Source: Effrenium voratum (taxonomy: Eukaryota; Sar; Dinophyceae; Suessiales; Symbiodiniaceae). From it: 64,000 nucleotides of DNA. The stretch lies in NCBI GenBank assembly GCA_963377175.1, contig CAUJNA010003502.1, positions 368,985 through 432,984 of the forward strand, in the 5' to 3' direction. The translations under genes and the position numbers were made by a program. Under the pieces are notes generated by a model. The model made no database searches. It saw only the letters and a list, made by a program, of their open reading frames with translations, and had not been told where the DNA came from. Below, one piece after another: positions 27,137 to 35,492 of the stretch (position 1 is its first letter; every line of letters begins with the position of its first letter).

Positions 27137-30100
27137 CTAGGACTACATGGCCTGGCGCTACCACGTTGTTCATCAGGGACAACATTTTCAAGCATCTGAA
27201 GGAGGATACTTCTTCGAAGATGGGTGATGGCGGCTCAATGTCTGAGTCTGAGGATGTCAACATGACGGATGGCGCTCAGGGAGGGCCGCCGATAGGCGTA
27301 ACCCCTGGTGGGCAATCGTCCGACGCAGGTCAACGTGCGGAAGGTCATACCGCTGGCCCGAAAGCCCCTCCTAAGGCGTTAGTCACGAAGGAGATGTTGA
27401 CATCGGTGAGACCGAAGTCTCCGCCGAACCCACCTCGGAGTCCGAGGGTTTCTTCCCCTCAGGTCACTGCGACCGAAGTTGGAAATCGATGGTCATCGAA
27501 TCTTCGGACGCCCAGAGCGACGATCGAGGAGGAGAACACAGGTGGATCCAATGAGGTCGATGATCTCCTGCCCGATAGGGAAGGGATCAATCTCCCTACG
27601 GATACCTTCAATGATGGTGAGGGTCCGACTGAGGCCGAGCAACAAGAGTTCGCCGGGGACGTTGAGATGGAGCCAGAGAAGGAGGCCGACGTTCCTGCTG
27701 AAGGCGAGGGAGAGACTCCCGATAGGGAGGCTGAGGTACCTCAGGACGCTGCAGCCACAACCGAACCATCCGTTAAACCGTCTGCGGCGAAGCGAGCAGT
27801 GTCGCCCGGTAGGGAAGGACGTAGGGATCAGGATCCTGTTGACACCCAGAAGAAGGATGAGACGCCGAATCCGGCTGGTCCAGGTGTGCCGGTTTCCTAC
27901 GCTCCCAAGTACACGGACGACGATGGGGATTTGCGGGATACCGCAGCGACCCCAAAGGCGGCTTCGACCCAGGAGTCACGAGGGGGCATGCACAATTATG
28001 CGAACACGCCCTACCCGGAGCACCCGGGGGAAGCGCCCGAGCTGAAGCCTGCGGAGGTTCGGCATCATCGTGAGCATAGTTCCTACATGTCATCTAGGGG
28101 CTCACGGACTTCGGCGAGGCCGGCGGAGAACCGGACAAACAGGAGGTTCATCGTTCAGCATATCCTGGCAAGGGAGGCTGGTGAGCCCTTCATCTATGCC
28201 GTGATCCGGAACAAGGCAATCACTCGAGAGCGGGTTACCGCCGAGGAGTGGAAGAAGGCAAGCGAGACTAGCCACATAGTGTTCCCTAATCGCGATAGCG
28301 AGTGGAGTGCAGTGTTGGATCGAGCTGTGCATAATGACTACATGTACGGAGCATTGGATGCTTCCCGAGCAGCTGGGAGGATCGATCAGGAGTACATCAA
28401 TCCTCGAGATCGGAAGTCTACGCCATGGGCTGATCAACAATGGAACATGAAGAAGGTGGCGGCTGAGGCTGCCCACATCCCGTTAGGGATGAGGCAGAAC
28501 ATTCAGGCGAAGTACCATCATGGACGAGCACCCCCGGGGGACTGGGCAGATATGCCCGATCGGGATGATTACATGGTTCGTGGTGTCGTTAGTGACCCGA
28601 ACCGCAGGGCGTATGACTGTCTCCGAGCGCCAGGAGTAAGGGCAACCTTGCTGAACGCGCAGACGGGCCAGTGCATTCCTTTGGACGATCCGACGTGGGT
28701 GCCGGAGATTGCATCATCACATCTGCTGGTAGGGACGATCACCACGATCGCATCGCACGTGGATTGCGCCCTTGGGCGCGCATGGCGTATGCCTATGTTC
28801 CACCCTCAGCTGATGGCGGCGACTGCAATGCTGGAGAAGTTGCAGAAGTACTTCAACGCGCTGAACGAAGCGGTACTAGGCAAGCGATTGGGTACTGCGC
28901 CTTTCAGCATGATAGCCGGTCACCTTGCTCCGGAGTTGCGGACTATCCCGACGAGGGAACAGATGTCCGACACGCTGGCGCAGTCAGCAGCTGAAATCAT
29001 GCTGTCCCATGTGTCGGCGCTATCTCATTCAGGGTCAACTTCCGATAGGAAGGAGATCCTTGATAGGGATGGCAACCCGTTCGGGAAGTCATGGTTTGAA
29101 GACGATCCTGAAGGGGTCACATGGCCTGGACACCACATGGCTGGGGGTGTCGCCATTCCTCTGAAGCCGAAGACGAAGATCGTATGGGGAAAGCGACCGC
29201 AAGTGGATGACGAGGGTGATGTGGATCCAGAGGCGAGCTCTTCTGGGCAACCGAGGACCGAGCCGGTCCCCGATAGGGGTGCCGGGTCAGGAAAGGATGA
29301 TGATGTGACACTTCCTGACATTGGGAAACTTTCCATGACGGAGGAGAAGAAAGATGACATGGAGGTGGATCAGGAAGGCTCCAAGAAGGGTCCCGCTGGA
29401 ACGGGCGAGCCCAAGCCTCGGACTGAGGCTGGGAAGACAGACCCGAGCGAAATTACCAACTTCAAAGGCGCTACCTTTGAGGAGTACCGCAAGACTGCTC
29501 CAGACTATGTGTACAGCGGGGAGGGAGATGATCGAGGGATCCTTCCCAAGAACACTCCGATCAACATGGAGAAGTTGTTGCCTGCTGAGGCAGCGCTCTT
29601 GATTCCCAGGGCCGTGGCCACACAAGAGGAGGCTGAGGAGGCTGAGGGGGCCGCAATGGAGGCCATCCGCGGGGATTTCAGGCTTCCTGACGTTGGTCAG
29701 GCGGACAGGGAGAAGGTCGACCCCCACACAGTGACGAGTGAAGACTTGGCTGCGTCGATAGACGCGCTGACCAAGAGGCTGAGTGACGTGCCTGGATGGT
29801 CGGGAAATTTGCTCGACCCTGTAAAGTCTGCCGAACTGGTTGCGGCAAGGTGGGGCGGAAAGGCGAGCTATGACAAGCCTGAAGCTCCTCTTACTGAAGC
29901 AGGAATGAAGAGTGCGTCACTGGAGGATCGAGCCTACGCCTTATCGCAGCTGAATGAGATGGTGAACTTCCACAAGAAGCACCTGTGCTCTGGGAGGGGG
30001 GCGCCAATGGTAAGTGCATCTGCTCCCAGTGGGCCCTTTGCACCTGATCAGGTTGACGCAAGCAGGAATTTCCGCCCGAATGTGGCGGCAAGCAAGATGA

Positions 30101-33100
30101 CGTACAACCTCGTGATCCTGGATGGAAGGAAGGACTACCTCGCCGATAGGCAGGAGATCAATCCAGAATTGCGGGAAACTGGGGTCGTGCCTGATGAGGC
30201 TGTCACTTGCCAGATCGTGGTCCCATCGAAGACGAGATTGAGCGAGTACGTTCCGAACTACGAGGAGACCGCGAGCACTGTCGCAGGACGAGAGGCGGCT
30301 CAGGAGTTGATGAAGCTGCTCTCGTGTGACGTTGAAGGTTTGATGATCAACTCGAAAAGAGTCTCGGAGTTATTCGAGGAGAACGTACTGAAGGAAACTG
30401 GACGAGAGACTGGAAACTGGGTGAGTAGTGACCAGGCCATCTGGTTCCTGAGAGAGGTAACGGGTATGGAGAACGCCGAGATGTCATGGAAGTTCTTTAT
30501 CCCGACGATCAAAGCTTTCCCGGTAGGGCAGGTTGAGGCAATGCTCATGATCATGTATGATGGGAATGGTGTCCTCCTCAGGGAGTGCACTAGATTGGTG
30601 GCCGTTAGGTACACGCGGATCGGTCGAGACATGAGTTTCAGCGCCGTTAGGCAAAGATACACTCAGGAGGATGCACCTGGCGGATCTCTGATGTACGAGA
30701 TGCACTGGAATGAACTCCCTATGGTGGGGTACGTCATCATGAAGTTCTTAGACTTCAGGAAGGCAGTCCAACTCCAGAAGATGAGGCGCAACGGGAAGGC
30801 CATGATCGAGATATTGATCACGAGGCCCGATGCGTACGAGACCATTGGGGATGGAAGGCTGGATGAGGGCCTGATTCCAATTGTGGAGACTATGGCGCCG
30901 AATGCCGAGGTGTCGCCGTCGTGGTACGTTAGGGACAGGCTGCGGAACTACTCAGGTAGGTACGTGGTGGTCATGGCGGACCTTCGGGTGCACCGGTCGT
31001 TGGTTGGACCTGTGTTTCTGACAAGGAGAAAGACCCTTGCTGTTCGAAATGAGATCCACATGAGTGCGTGGAAGGCTGCGTACATGTTCGATGATTACAC
31101 GATAGTGTACCATCGTGCCTGGGACTATGGTGACCTCACCCCCGATAGGGGGGAGCACAAGCGGTCACGTGAGGAAGTCAGGTTGAACGTGACTACCACC
31201 TTCTGTTTGAGGTGCGCGGAGATGACGCCTAATGGGATGCATTTGTGCCCCGGGCGCGCACTCCCGGTGTTCTACCCGAACTTCATCCCCAACGCGGACG
31301 AAGATGACTTCGACCGGTGTGGCATCATCCCGGACTGGGTGAAGAGTATGAGGCAATTTAAGCCCAAGAGGATCCCAACCGAGGTGGTCGGAGTTATCAA
31401 GAGGAATTTGATTTCCTATTCGATGGCGTCTGACCTGAGGATGACGGTGCAGAGCGGCATCAGACTGCCCCCTTATCTTGGTGAGGACAAGGGAGGAGTT
31501 GATGCGGCGTGGGATGAGCTGGCGAAGGTGCTATTTCAGTTCTCCTATGTGTCTGGGATTTCGGCCTCGGACGCGTTCGTGGAGAAGTGGGTGGCGAAGC
31601 ACCTCATCAAGACCAATCAAGTCGATAGATTTGATTCGGTCACTGAGTATTTCCGGGCAAATCCGATTCATGCGGCCCAATGGGGTAGGCGTATGACGAC
31701 TTCCGTTAGGAAGTTCGCCCGCCACGACACTTATCTGTCTTTCTATATCCCAATGGCGTACGTGATTGGTGCTGCGGCTGGTCATCTGACTCCTTTGTAT
31801 CCGACCCACAGGAAGGATGCAGACATACTGGCTAGCCACGTCTTGATGACGGATCTCAGGAACTACATGGTCTCGGCAACAGGATACGACGAGAAAAAGA
31901 GATTGAGGGAGGCGGTAGCCAAAGTGCAGAAGGCAATCAGTGCTGGGCAATCAGAGCCTCCTGCTCCCTTCCGTGATCCGTTCGTCTACGTTAGTGACGA
32001 AAGGGTGAGGACGATTCTTGATGGTCGTCAGCCGGAGCCGCTGGATGTGAACGTTGAAGAGCTCCAGTCGGTGCATCATGCTGCGCAGGGTCCTGGTCCG
32101 AAGCAGGAGCCGATCGTCAAGGGCGGGAAAGGAAAAGGAAAGAAAGGAGAGAAGGGCGGTAAGGGCGGTAGTCCTTCCGGCCCACCACCAAAGTCAGGTG
32201 AAGCGCCAGAGAAAGGGTCTGGTAAGGGCGATAGTCCTTCTGTCCCACAGGCAAAAGCGAAAGCTGATGCAGGGCCGGCTCCGATGGAGGTTGATACCCC
32301 TGTGGCTCAACCAAAGAAGACTTGGGTCGCGATAGCGGTTGAAGGAGCCCGGCCAAGTGCAAAGGCAAAGATGACTCCGGTCCCAAAGGCTGAGCCGAAG
32401 GGAAGGGCTGCCTCAGTGACTGAGGCGAAGAGTGCTTCAGCCCCGAAGGCTGAGCCTAAGGGGACGAAGCAGGCCGACCCGAAAGTTGAAGTCAAGAAGG
32501 AGAAGGTAGGCGGTGCTGATGCTCCCGGCGGTAGTCGAGGCTCAGCTGAAGGGCAGAAGAGAGAAAGGAAGTCCCGTTGGGATCCTGACGAGACTGTGAA
32601 GGAGTCGACGAAGCGGGAGGCATCGACAAGGCCTGATGACGTTGACAGCAGACCAGGTGCGGCAGCAAGAGAGGCTAGTGCGGATGATCTTCACTCTGCA
32701 CTTGGTAGGTCTTCGGCAAAGGACGCGGTAGCACCTCTGACGGCCTCCAAGGCAATGGCAAAGAAGCCTGAAAGTGGGGAGGTCAGGTTGCAGTCGGCTG
32801 AACGAATTGCGGCGAGTCCGGTAGAAGGTCACTTTCTAGCGCTGCCTGAGAGTTCGGTGGTGGACGCTCTCCTGTCGGTTTCTACCAATAGAGTGCTGAA
32901 CAGGCAGGTCAGGGAGTTCATCACAAATGGTGAAGAAGCTTCAGCACTGGAGGCTCTCAATCAGATCGTGACGAACTCTCGTTCTGGGAGGAGACGCAGG
33001 GACTCGGACGTCTCCCGCACTCCATCTCGGAGGTCCGTTAGGACCGTGGACTCCAGGGATTCCCGAGAATCGAGAAGGCGCAGATACCGTCCGCGGCGCG

Positions 33101-33270
33101 AGGATGATCGTGACCGGAGGAGGGACGATGCTCGAGATCGTCATGATGATGACTCACTCGATCGGGAGCGGGATCGAAGGCGAGATGATCGCAGGAGATC
33201 CGAGAGGGATCGTGATAGAGACCGTGCGCGGGGCGGACGTGACCGGAGGAGACGTGACGATAGCCGATAG
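27094..33270 (+). CDS. ORF9: 2058-residue orphan protein with RD/RS-rich tail
   Basis: A real ATG at 27094 opens the longest frame of the window. The first 350 residues are acidic and low-complexity; the middle (about 28140-31950) is well-mixed globular sequence with no recognised enzyme; a C-x2-C...H-x3-C cluster (CLRCAEMTPNGMHLC) lies near 31205-31250. From about 32090 it becomes Lys/Gly/Pro-rich, and it ends in an Arg-Asp/Arg-Ser repeat tail (about 33000-33270) like SR splicing factors. The TAG stop at 33268 is part of a motif hairpin (33253-33281). An RNA-binding, structural or nuclear role is inferred from composition only. An envelope role is not supported: no signal peptide or membrane segment is seen. 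Confidence 0.75.
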   Translation: MDCGAGLSWDLFSLTRTTWPGATTLFIRDNIFKHLKEDTSSKMGDGGSMSESEDVNMTDGAQGGPPIGVTPGGQSSDAGQRAEGHTAGPKAPPKALVTKEMLTSVRPKSPPNPPRSPRVSSPQVTATEVGNRWSSNLRTPRATIEEENTGGSNEVDDLLPDREGINLPTDTFNDGEGPTEAEQQEFAGDVEMEPEKEADVPAEGEGETPDREAEVPQDAAATTEPSVKPSAAKRAVSPGREGRRDQDPVDTQKKDETPNPAGPGVPVSYAPKYTDDDGDLRDTAATPKAASTQESRGGMHNYANTPYPEHPGEAPELKPAEVRHHREHSSYMSSRGSRTSARPAENRTNRRFIVQHILAREAGEPFIYAVIRNKAITRERVTAEEWKKASETSHIVFPNRDSEWSAVLDRAVHNDYMYGALDASRAAGRIDQEYINPRDRKSTPWADQQWNMKKVAAEAAHIPLGMRQNIQAKYHHGRAPPGDWADMPDRDDYMVRGVVSDPNRRAYDCLRAPGVRATLLNAQTGQCIPLDDPTWVPEIASSHLLVGTITTIASHVDCALGRAWRMPMFHPQLMAATAMLEKLQKYFNALNEAVLGKRLGTAPFSMIAGHLAPELRTIPTREQMSDTLAQSAAEIMLSHVSALSHSGSTSDRKEILDRDGNPFGKSWFEDDPEGVTWPGHHMAGGVAIPLKPKTKIVWGKRPQVDDEGDVDPEASSSGQPRTEPVPDRGAGSGKDDDVTLPDIGKLSMTEEKKDDMEVDQEGSKKGPAGTGEPKPRTEAGKTDPSEITNFKGATFEEYRKTAPDYVYSGEGDDRGILPKNTPINMEKLLPAEAALLIPRAVATQEEAEEAEGAAMEAIRGDFRLPDVGQADREKVDPHTVTSEDLAASIDALTKRLSDVPGWSGNLLDPVKSAELVAARWGGKASYDKPEAPLTEAGMKSASLEDRAYALSQLNEMVNFHKKHLCSGRGAPMVSASAPSGPFAPDQVDASRNFRPNVAASKMTYNLVILDGRKDYLADRQEINPELRETGVVPDEAVTCQIVVPSKTRLSEYVPNYEETASTVAGREAAQELMKLLSCDVEGLMINSKRVSELFEENVLKETGRETGNWVSSDQAIWFLREVTGMENAEMSWKFFIPTIKAFPVGQVEAMLMIMYDGNGVLLRECTRLVAVRYTRIGRDMSFSAVRQRYTQEDAPGGSLMYEMHWNELPMVGYVIMKFLDFRKAVQLQKMRRNGKAMIEILITRPDAYETIGDGRLDEGLIPIVETMAPNAEVSPSWYVRDRLRNYSGRYVVVMADLRVHRSLVGPVFLTRRKTLAVRNEIHMSAWKAAYMFDDYTIVYHRAWDYGDLTPDRGEHKRSREEVRLNVTTTFCLRCAEMTPNGMHLCPGRALPVFYPNFIPNADEDDFDRCGIIPDWVKSMRQFKPKRIPTEVVGVIKRNLISYSMASDLRMTVQSGIRLPPYLGEDKGGVDAAWDELAKVLFQFSYVSGISASDAFVEKWVAKHLIKTNQVDRFDSVTEYFRANPIHAAQWGRRMTTSVRKFARHDTYLSFYIPMAYVIGAAAGHLTPLYPTHRKDADILASHVLMTDLRNYMVSATGYDEKKRLREAVAKVQKAISAGQSEPPAPFRDPFVYVSDERVRTILDGRQPEPLDVNVEELQSVHHAAQGPGPKQEPIVKGGKGKGKKGEKGGKGGSPSGPPPKSGEAPEKGSGKGDSPSVPQAKAKADAGPAPMEVDTPVAQPKKTWVAIAVEGARPSAKAKMTPVPKAEPKGRAASVTEAKSASAPKAEPKGTKQADPKVEVKKEKVGGADAPGGSRGSAEGQKRERKSRWDPDETVKESTKREASTRPDDVDSRPGAAAREASADDLHSALGRSSAKDAVAPLTASKAMAKKPESGEVRLQSAERIAASPVEGHFLALPESSVVDALLSVSTNRVLNRQVREFITNGEEASALEALNQIVTNSRSGRRRRDSDVSRTPSRRSVRTVDSRDSRESRRRRYRPRREDDRDRRRDDARDRHDDDSLDRERDRRRDDRRRSERDRDRDRARGGRDRRRRDDSR

Positions 33271-33820
33271 GCTGGGTCACGAGGATTGCGGCCGATAGGC
33301 TTGCGTCCGTTCTCCGATGGTTGGCGCGGTGTGGAGATGGTGATGCTCCTCCCGAACCGCTGAGGCGCGGAGATCATGTCTCTCCCGTACCGCTGCTGGG
33401 CTGCTGGTCGTGTTCATCAGGAAGCAGTGTGAGTGAGAGGGAAAGCAAGCTAATGGGGGGTTACTCCCGGGTTTGCGGAATTCAAGCATTTTTCAGGTAC
33501 GCATGGTCAGGAGTACCTCTTGCCGATAGGCGAGGGTACTATTGGACATACGTTATCTTTTATTTCATGGCTTCTGATAAGAATTAAACTTCTTGCATTG
33601 CTGATGCAAACAGTTGTGGCCTAGTGTCGTCACGTGGACTCTTCCACAAGGTGTGTTGGACAGCGTTACCCCGATTAATTCGGGGTGGTGGCGGGAATTT
33701 AATGCCCGGGATGTCGCGCAACTGCCTTTGTGGGTTTGCTCCACCGCTGACGGCGGTAGTGTCCAGCTGTTTGCGGACGCATGCGAGCAGTTAAATCCTA
33801 TCAGTAAATGGCACGCTCCA

Positions 33821-33836
33821 CCCGTCATATGACGGG
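33821..33836. repeat. Perfect 16-bp palindrome near the 3' LTR
   Basis: CCCGTCATATGACGGG is fully self-complementary. As RNA it forms a 6-bp stem with an ATAT loop, or two molecules can pair through it. It sits 9 nt before the purine tract, a position where it could affect plus-strand priming or RNA dimerisation; function is inferred. Confidence 0.7.
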
Positions 33837-33844
33837 CTCCTCGT

Positions 33845-33852
33845 GAGGGGGG
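33845..33852 (+). promoter_or_regulatory. Polypurine tract
   Basis: GAGGGGGG directly abuts the TGTGATT start of the 3' LTR, the expected site for plus-strand DNA priming after RNase H cleavage. Confidence 0.85.
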
Positions 33853-34233
33853 TGTGATTAGCCATGTCATTTCATCATCAGGGATGTCGCGGTAGTGACT
33901 GACCTGTGATGTTTGGCTCAAGTTTTGGGTTCCGTCGCGCCTCGAATGGGCGTCGCCGAACCCCTGCGTCGACCGACGGCATCTCGGGGGAGAAAGAGAC
34001 CTCGGGCCGCCGCCAGGTTGGTAGGGACCAGTCGTGCGGCCTGTTGTCGATCAAGGTTGCGGGTTAACCCTTTTCTTGTTTGGTTTGTTTCCCTTTTGGT
34101 TGTTGTTCTCTGGTGTGTGGGAAACCCTGATCTTTGGGACCGGGGATTGGTTTGCTTTTGGGGAACCTTTCTTTTGTGGCTTGTTTACCCCAACTTACCC
34201 ATTGCCTGGGCACAGGCTCGTGCCCGAATCACA
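33853..34233 (+). repeat. 3' LTR
   Basis: This 381-bp copy has the same TGTGATT/AATCACA ends as the 5' LTR. It carries the second copies of the LTR hairpin (33886-33899) and the spliced-leader match (33912-33922). Confidence 0.95.
33912..33922 (+). promoter_or_regulatory. Spliced-leader relic in the 3' LTR
   Basis: TTTGGCTCAAG is conserved at the same position as in the 5' LTR, followed by TTTTGGG rather than ATTTTGGG. Conservation between LTRs is expected from reverse transcription and is not independent evidence. Confidence 0.6.
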
Positions 34234-34238
34234 CAAAA
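34234..34238. repeat. Target-site duplication, right copy (CAAAA)
   Basis: CAAAA directly follows AATCACA and equals the five bases before the 5' LTR. Confidence 0.92.
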
Positions 34239-35083
34239 TAACAAGATCAACTAGCGGGCAACCCTTAATTGGTGGATTGGATTGTGGTTTGGGGAAACAT
34301 CCCTAACCCCCACACCATCAATCCACCAAATTAGAGGGAAGGAGATTAGTCATGGCTGGTGGGCATTTGGGCAAATTGCGGAAGTGGAATCCGCCAGGGC
34401 CGTAGAATGATGGGAGCCTTCTTCGGGGGAAGTGAGTTCTTGAAATCAGACTATTCGAATTGAACAAACATATGCCAGTGTATAGGGACTCCCGCCATTT
34501 TCGACCTATCTCCCTTAGTACAATCAAATTATTGAGTTTAGGAAGCAACTTGCTCGCTCTTAAATGGATTCCAATACGCACATGTTTCACACGTTCTAGA
34601 CTTTGCTCTTGATTGATTGTAGTTGGGGCAATCCCCCGTTGCTCTCATGCGCGAAGTGACGAAGAGAGCCATAGATTGCAGGAATCGCATGGCTGGCCTT
34701 TTTGTTGCTTGCACATTTGTTGGCTTTGCCATTTTTATCCATTCCATCAGTCGCTATTTGTGTTTCCAACTCCCCCACATCGTTTGCTCCGTATTGATAT
34801 TGGATGCAACTTGGTACGACAAGTAGTTTGCACGGCGGTTTTTTTCAGTACACACAGTACACTCCAAAGGGGCATGGTACATGTCTCCCTCAGTTTTGCC
34901 TGAATTGCTGACTTGCTTGAAAATGAGCAGGGCCTCTTTAGTGTTTATCCAGATCAAGCACCCTGGCAGATGTACGGGGGGTGTTTCCGGTGTTTCCAAC
35001 CAGTCCCCAACAAAGTGAAGGGTTCCATATAGGATGGGCCGCCCAGCCCCTATCGATCAACTGGGGGTCCGTGACATTCTGAG
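34239..35083. other. Reductase intron, right remainder
   Basis: This is intron sequence between the retrotransposon and the next reductase exon. I see no exon, RNA gene or repeat family in it. Confidence 0.6.
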
Positions 35084-35129
35084 GCATGTGCCAATGGCAT
35101 GCCAGCGCACGCTCGATGATTTGGGGCTG
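35084..35129 (+). CDS. Aldo-keto reductase, exon HVPMACQRTLDDLGL
   Basis: Following CTGAG, the frame (after one base completing the previous Glu codon) reads HVPMACQRTLDDLGL. This fits exactly between HHRE of the preceding exon and DYLDLYLIH of the next one. A GA donor (GAGTCTT) at 35130 gives the correct junction. The exon is short, but it is fixed by frame and family pattern on both sides. Confidence 0.82.
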
Positions 35130-35492
35130 GAGTCTTGGCAGAACCCAGAACCTCAGCAAAGTACCTGATGACTTGCTTCACGCATTCAATGTGTCGGTAG
35201 CATGACTGGCAGAAGTCCTGATCTCTTGCTTTTGTTGTATGGGGACCACCCCAGGTGGATTCCTTTCAGGAGATGCCCAAACAGCCCACTCAATCAAAGC
35301 CACGATGAGTACATTGGTTCTGCCTTTTGCGCTAGCTGACATGAGGTCGCTAGTGCAACTGCAATGTGGCTATGTGACTTGGGGGTTTCTCAGGCGTGCT
35401 TTTCCGCTTGACTTGTGTCCGGATGTTCAACATCCACGAATCAATCGCATGGTGTGTTGCAAACTGACTCGCTTCTGGTTGCTGGGTTCAAG

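Larger units (their letters stand above)
24699..33767 (+). repeat. GDTA hairpin array, 3' part
   Basis: Approximate spans: 24699-24716, 25168-25190, 25236-25247, 25797-25816, 25904-25917, 26428-26441 (G-C next to loop), 26930-26943, 27287-27298, 27375-27384, 27566-27585, 27716-27729, 27805-27814, 28290-28301, 28476-28491, 29039-29052, 29265-29283, 29751-29766, 30139-30156, 30519-30528, 30598-30614, 30643-30652, 31096-31109, 31135-31155, 31615-31636, 31698-31715, 31981-32001, 32161-32176, 32224-32239, 32325-32340, 32524-32540, 33032-33045, 33253-33281, 33291-33300, 33512-33540, 33746-33767. The stem at 31615 is 9 bp and AT-rich, that at 31096 is TACAC...GTGTA, and that at 33512 has 12 pairs with one bulge, so pairing does not depend on GC content. 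Confidence 0.87.
33271..33852 (+). other. 3' untranslated region of the element
   Basis: No coding frame is evident between the ORF9 stop and the 3' LTR. The region holds motif hairpins at 33291-33300, 33512-33540 and 33746-33767 and the tail of one at 33253-33281. It also has an unrelated 7-bp hairpin at 33668-33686 (ACCCCGA...TCGGGGT), a perfect 16-bp palindrome (33821-33836) and the purine tract. Confidence 0.75.
10348..34233 (+). mobile_element. Complete giant Ty1/copia LTR retrotransposon, 23,886 bp
   Basis: The element has direct LTRs (384 and 381 bp) with TGTGATT/AATCACA inverted ends, a 5-bp target duplication, a purine tract before the 3' LTR and a protease-integrase-RT-RNase H order that defines Ty1/copia. 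It is several times longer than the usual 5-6 kb. The excess comes from a 6-kb gag-like region, an inserted methyltransferase-like domain and dUTPase, and about 9 kb of frames after RNase H. The LTRs differ by two substitutions and two small indels, so insertion was recent. It sits in the sense orientation inside an intron of the aldo-keto reductase gene. Nearly every coding junction changes frame with an overlap. Confidence 0.95.

Noticed and set aside
27094..33270. ORF9 as a retroviral-type envelope prot
   Set aside because: No signal peptide, membrane segment or cleavage motif is visible; the tail is RS/RD-like.
10926..33767. The recurrent motif as a CRISPR array or tandem repeat
   Set aside because: Only a six-base core is constant, spacing is irregular, copies lie inside coding frames and stems differ in sequence.
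10926..33767. The recurrent motif as a repeated peptide (PDR, ADR, PVR)
   Set aside because: It is used in two reading phases, as a stop in the third, and also occurs in the 3' untranslated region and LTR.
10926..33767. The loops as standard GNRA tetraloops
   Set aside because: The third loop base is T in every copy, so the class is G-D-T-A and not GNRA. The CGC-GAAA-GCG word near 12457 is a lone GNRA-like case, treated as coincidence.
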